Positions 62,302-64,000 of a DNA stretch of 64,000 nucleotides are shown here, one piece after another. Positions within the stretch are counted from its first letter, which is position 1; each line of letters opens with the position of its first letter. Source of the stretch: Martinezella tropici. Its GTDB lineage: Bacteria > Pseudomonadota > Alphaproteobacteria > Rhizobiales > Rhizobiaceae. The DNA is taken from contig NZ_QMKK01000046.1 in the NCBI RefSeq assembly GCF_003287875.1, positions 186,001 through 250,000 on the forward strand, written 5' to 3'. The position numbers and the translations under genes are program-made. The notes under the pieces are model-generated. The model was not told where the DNA came from. It saw only the letters and a list, made by a program, of their open reading frames with translations, and did not search any database.

Positions 62302-63086
62302 CCACGACTGGCGAACCCATTCTCACCGCGCGTGGCCTCGTCAAGCGCTATGGACGCGTCACCGCGCTCGACAACGCCGATTTCGATCTCTATCCCGGCG
62401 AAATCCTTGCAGTCATCGGCGACAACGGCGCCGGAAAATCCTCGCTGATCAAGGCGATTTCCGGCGCGGTGACACCCGATGAAGGCGAGATCAAGCTGGA
62501 AGGCAAACCTGTTCATTTCAGGTCGCCGATGGAAGCGCGCGAAGCCGGCATCGAAACGGTCTACCAGAACCTGGCGCTGTCGCCGGCGCTCTCGATTGCC
62601 GACAACATGTTCCTCGGTCGCGAGATGCGCAAGCCCGGCTTCCTGGGCTCCGTCTTCCGCATGCTCGACCGGCCGGCGATGGAAAAGCGCGCCCGCGACA
62701 AGCTCAGCGAACTCGGCCTGATGACGATCCAGAACATCAACCAGGCGGTGGAAACACTCTCCGGCGGCCAGCGCCAGGGTGTCGCCGTGGCACGCGCCGC
62801 CGCCTTCGGTTCCAAGGTCGTCATCATGGATGAGCCGACGGCCGCACTCGGCGTCAAGGAAAGCCGCAAGGTTCTGGAACTCATCCTCGATGTGCGCGCC
62901 CGCGGCTTGCCGATCGTTCTGATCTCGCACAATATGCCGCATGTCTTCGAGGTCGCGGACCGTATCCATATCCATCGGCTTGGACGACGCCTGACCGTCA
63001 TCAATCCGAAGGAATACACCATGTCCGACGCCGTTGCCTTCATGACCGGCGCCAAGGCTCCGCCGGTCGAGAATGTCGCTGCATGA
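62298..63086 (+). CDS. frcA: Fructose ABC transporter, ATP-binding protein
   Basis: 262-aa single ABC domain, unlike the double-domain RbsA of the ribose systems, as in S. meliloti FrcA. Walker A is IGDNGAGKSS, Q-loop region TVYQNLALSP, signature LSGGQRQ, Walker B VVIMDEPTAAL and the switch His in ISHNMP. Start ATG 62298 overlaps the frcC stop (ATGA); a longer in-frame reading begins inside frcC and is rejected. The stop overlaps frcK likewise. Confidence 0.95.
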   Translation: MTTTGEPILTARGLVKRYGRVTALDNADFDLYPGEILAVIGDNGAGKSSLIKAISGAVTPDEGEIKLEGKPVHFRSPMEAREAGIETVYQNLALSPALSIADNMFLGREMRKPGFLGSVFRMLDRPAMEKRARDKLSELGLMTIQNINQAVETLSGGQRQGVAVARAAAFGSKVVIMDEPTAALGVKESRKVLELILDVRARGLPIVLISHNMPHVFEVADRIHIHRLGRRLTVINPKEYTMSDAVAFMTGAKAPPVENVAA

Positions 63087-63715
63087 GCGTCTCTCTTGAC
63101 GATGTTGCCGGCGAGATCATCGCGCGCGCCGGCAACGCGAAACGCTTCCTGGTGGCGATCGCCGGCCCTCCCGGCGCCGGCAAATCGACGCTGGCCGACA
63201 ATGTCGCCAAGGCTTTGAAGGCGAGGGGCGAAAGCGCCGAAGTCCTGCCGATGGACGGCTTCCACATGGATAACGCCGTCCTGATCGAGAAGGGACTTCT
63301 GAAGCGGAAGGGCGTGCCTGACAGTTTCGACGTGCGCGCCTTTCTCGATATCGTCAAGGCCGTGCGTACCGCCGACCAGGAGGTGCTGGTACCGGTCTTC
63401 GACCGCTCGCGCGAGCTTGCCATCGCCTCCGCCCGCATCGTCCCGGCCGATCACCGCTTCATCGTCGTCGAAGGAAACTACCTGCTGTTCAGCCAGGGCA
63501 AATGGGCGGAGCTGGAAGGCCTGTTCGACTATTCGATCATGCTTGCTCCACCCATGGAGGTGCTGGAAGAGCGGCTATGGGCGCGCTGGAGGGGCTACGA
63601 TCTCGACGAAGAGGCGGCCAGCGCCAAGGTTTATGGCAACGATCTCCCGAATGGCCGGCTGATTCTGGAAAACCGCCGCCGCGCAGACGTTACCATCGAT
63701 ATCGTGCAGGATTGA
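63083..63715 (+). CDS. frcK: Fructose-operon kinase FrcK (P-loop, uridine kinase/PRK-like)
   Basis: 210-aa kinase. P-loop GPPGAGKST near residue 28 and VLPMDGFHMDNAVL, the substrate-binding DGFH motif, place it with the uridine kinase/phosphoribulokinase/pantothenate kinase superfamily and with YggC-type proteins. In S. meliloti the homologue is frcK. It should phosphorylate the imported sugar, but its activity on fructose is inferred from context. It is last in the ATGA-linked frcCAK set. Confidence 0.9.
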   Translation: MSVSLDDVAGEIIARAGNAKRFLVAIAGPPGAGKSTLADNVAKALKARGESAEVLPMDGFHMDNAVLIEKGLLKRKGVPDSFDVRAFLDIVKAVRTADQEVLVPVFDRSRELAIASARIVPADHRFIVVEGNYLLFSQGKWAELEGLFDYSIMLAPPMEVLEERLWARWRGYDLDEEAASAKVYGNDLPNGRLILENRRRADVTIDIVQD

Positions 63716-63857
63716 GTTTCTCCATCATTTAACTGCGCTCGCGGATTGTTTTGCGGTGGCGGTTGGTGCTATCGAAGCGCACTATCAAAGAGCGCGATCC
63801 CGAAAGGGCGAGGCAGCTTTCGGGCTGGATGGCGCTCACATTCCAGAGGTCGCGCCC

Positions 63858-64000
63858 ATGCAAAAGCTCACCATCCGCCGTCCCGACGACTGGCATCTGC
63901 ATTTGCGTGACGGAGCCATGCTCGAAGGTGTGATCGGCGATACATCCAGGCATTTTGCCCGCGCCATCATCATGCCCAATCTCGTGCCGCCCGTCGTGAC
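63858..64000 (+). CDS. pyrC: Dihydroorotase, 5' end only
   Basis: The last 143 bases encode MQKLTIRRPDDWHLHLRDGA and then MLEGVIGDTSRHFARAIIMP, NLVPPVV, cut by the window edge. DWHLHLRDG holds the HxH metal site, and this opening is that of E. coli-type class II dihydroorotase PyrC, third step of pyrimidine synthesis. The gap from frcK is 142 bp, with no strong terminator visible. Confidence 0.93.
   Translation, partial: MQKLTIRRPDDWHLHLRDGAMLEGVIGDTSRHFARAIIMPNLVPPVV

Noticed and set aside
1..64000. CRISPR array, prophage or insertion sequence
   Set aside because: No regularly spaced direct repeats, no Cas, integrase, transposase or phage structural genes were seen in either strand.

Overview
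This window is a high-GC chromosomal segment of a Rhizobiales bacterium, most likely Rhizobium sensu stricto (R. etli / R. leguminosarum / R. tropici type). The placement rests on gene content and order (glnD-murJ-trpS; tsaB-rimI-mur-olsA-miaB-phoH-ybeY-tlyC-lnt-praR-metK-trmB; def-fmt-truA; dapD/dapE; argB; ysxC...yidC-rnpA-rpmH), on rhizobial intergenic palindromes, on a fructose cluster matching the frcBCAK operon of Sinorhizobium meliloti, and on an alpha-r14 ('cuckoo') small RNA. Species cannot be fixed by reading alone. No phage, insertion sequence, integrase or CRISPR array was seen.

Layout. 1-19.3 kb: nearly all rightward housekeeping genes for nitrogen sensing (glnD), lipid II flipping (murJ), translation and tRNA modification (trpS, tsaB, rimI, miaB, ybeY, trmB), Fe-S delivery (NifU-like), manganese-responsive regulation (mur), lipid metabolism (olsA, lnt), an Xre regulator (probably praR) and metK. 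19.4-26.3 kb: a leftward small heat-shock operon with an RpoH-type promoter and a ROSE-like RNA thermometer, a rightward nucleoside hydrolase, then leftward mcp, rbsK and rmuC. 26.4-30 kb: def, a PIN-domain toxin-antitoxin pair inserted between def and fmt, then truA and arsC. 30-37.3 kb: dapE, dapD, a LOG protein, an EF-hand protein, a HAD nucleotidase, a PEP-mutase-like enzyme and argB.

37.3-47.4 kb: a rightward ECF sigma / RskA anti-sigma / fasciclin module lies between argB and the leftward ysxC, yidC-rnpA-rpmH group. The 44-codon rpmH gene is present and has a clear sigma70 promoter. A second chemoreceptor, an orphan histidine kinase and tRNA-Arg(ACG) follow. 47.4-57 kb is accessory in character: two MarR regulators with palindromic operators beside a SnoaL-like protein and an EmrB-type exporter, a frameshifted BA14K-like gene, SDR, PmtA-like methyltransferase, TetR, aldo/keto reductase, the three-hairpin sRNA, and an alpha/beta-hydrolase lipoprotein. 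57-63.7 kb: a proline-racemase-family enzyme with a Ser/Cys active-site pair, then RbsD/FucU mutarotase and ROK repressor divergent from frcBCAK. The window ends in the first 47 codons of a dihydroorotase gene.

The most interesting items are mainly RNA-level or small: the three-hairpin anti-Shine-Dalgarno sRNA (about 55198-55318), the ROSE-like thermometer under an RpoH promoter, the two-copy palindromic repeat family (37371-37480 and 47463-47568), the toxin-antitoxin insertion in def-fmt, the broken BA14K gene, and the Ser/Cys proline-racemase-family enzyme. I found no large, clearly undescribed multi-gene system.
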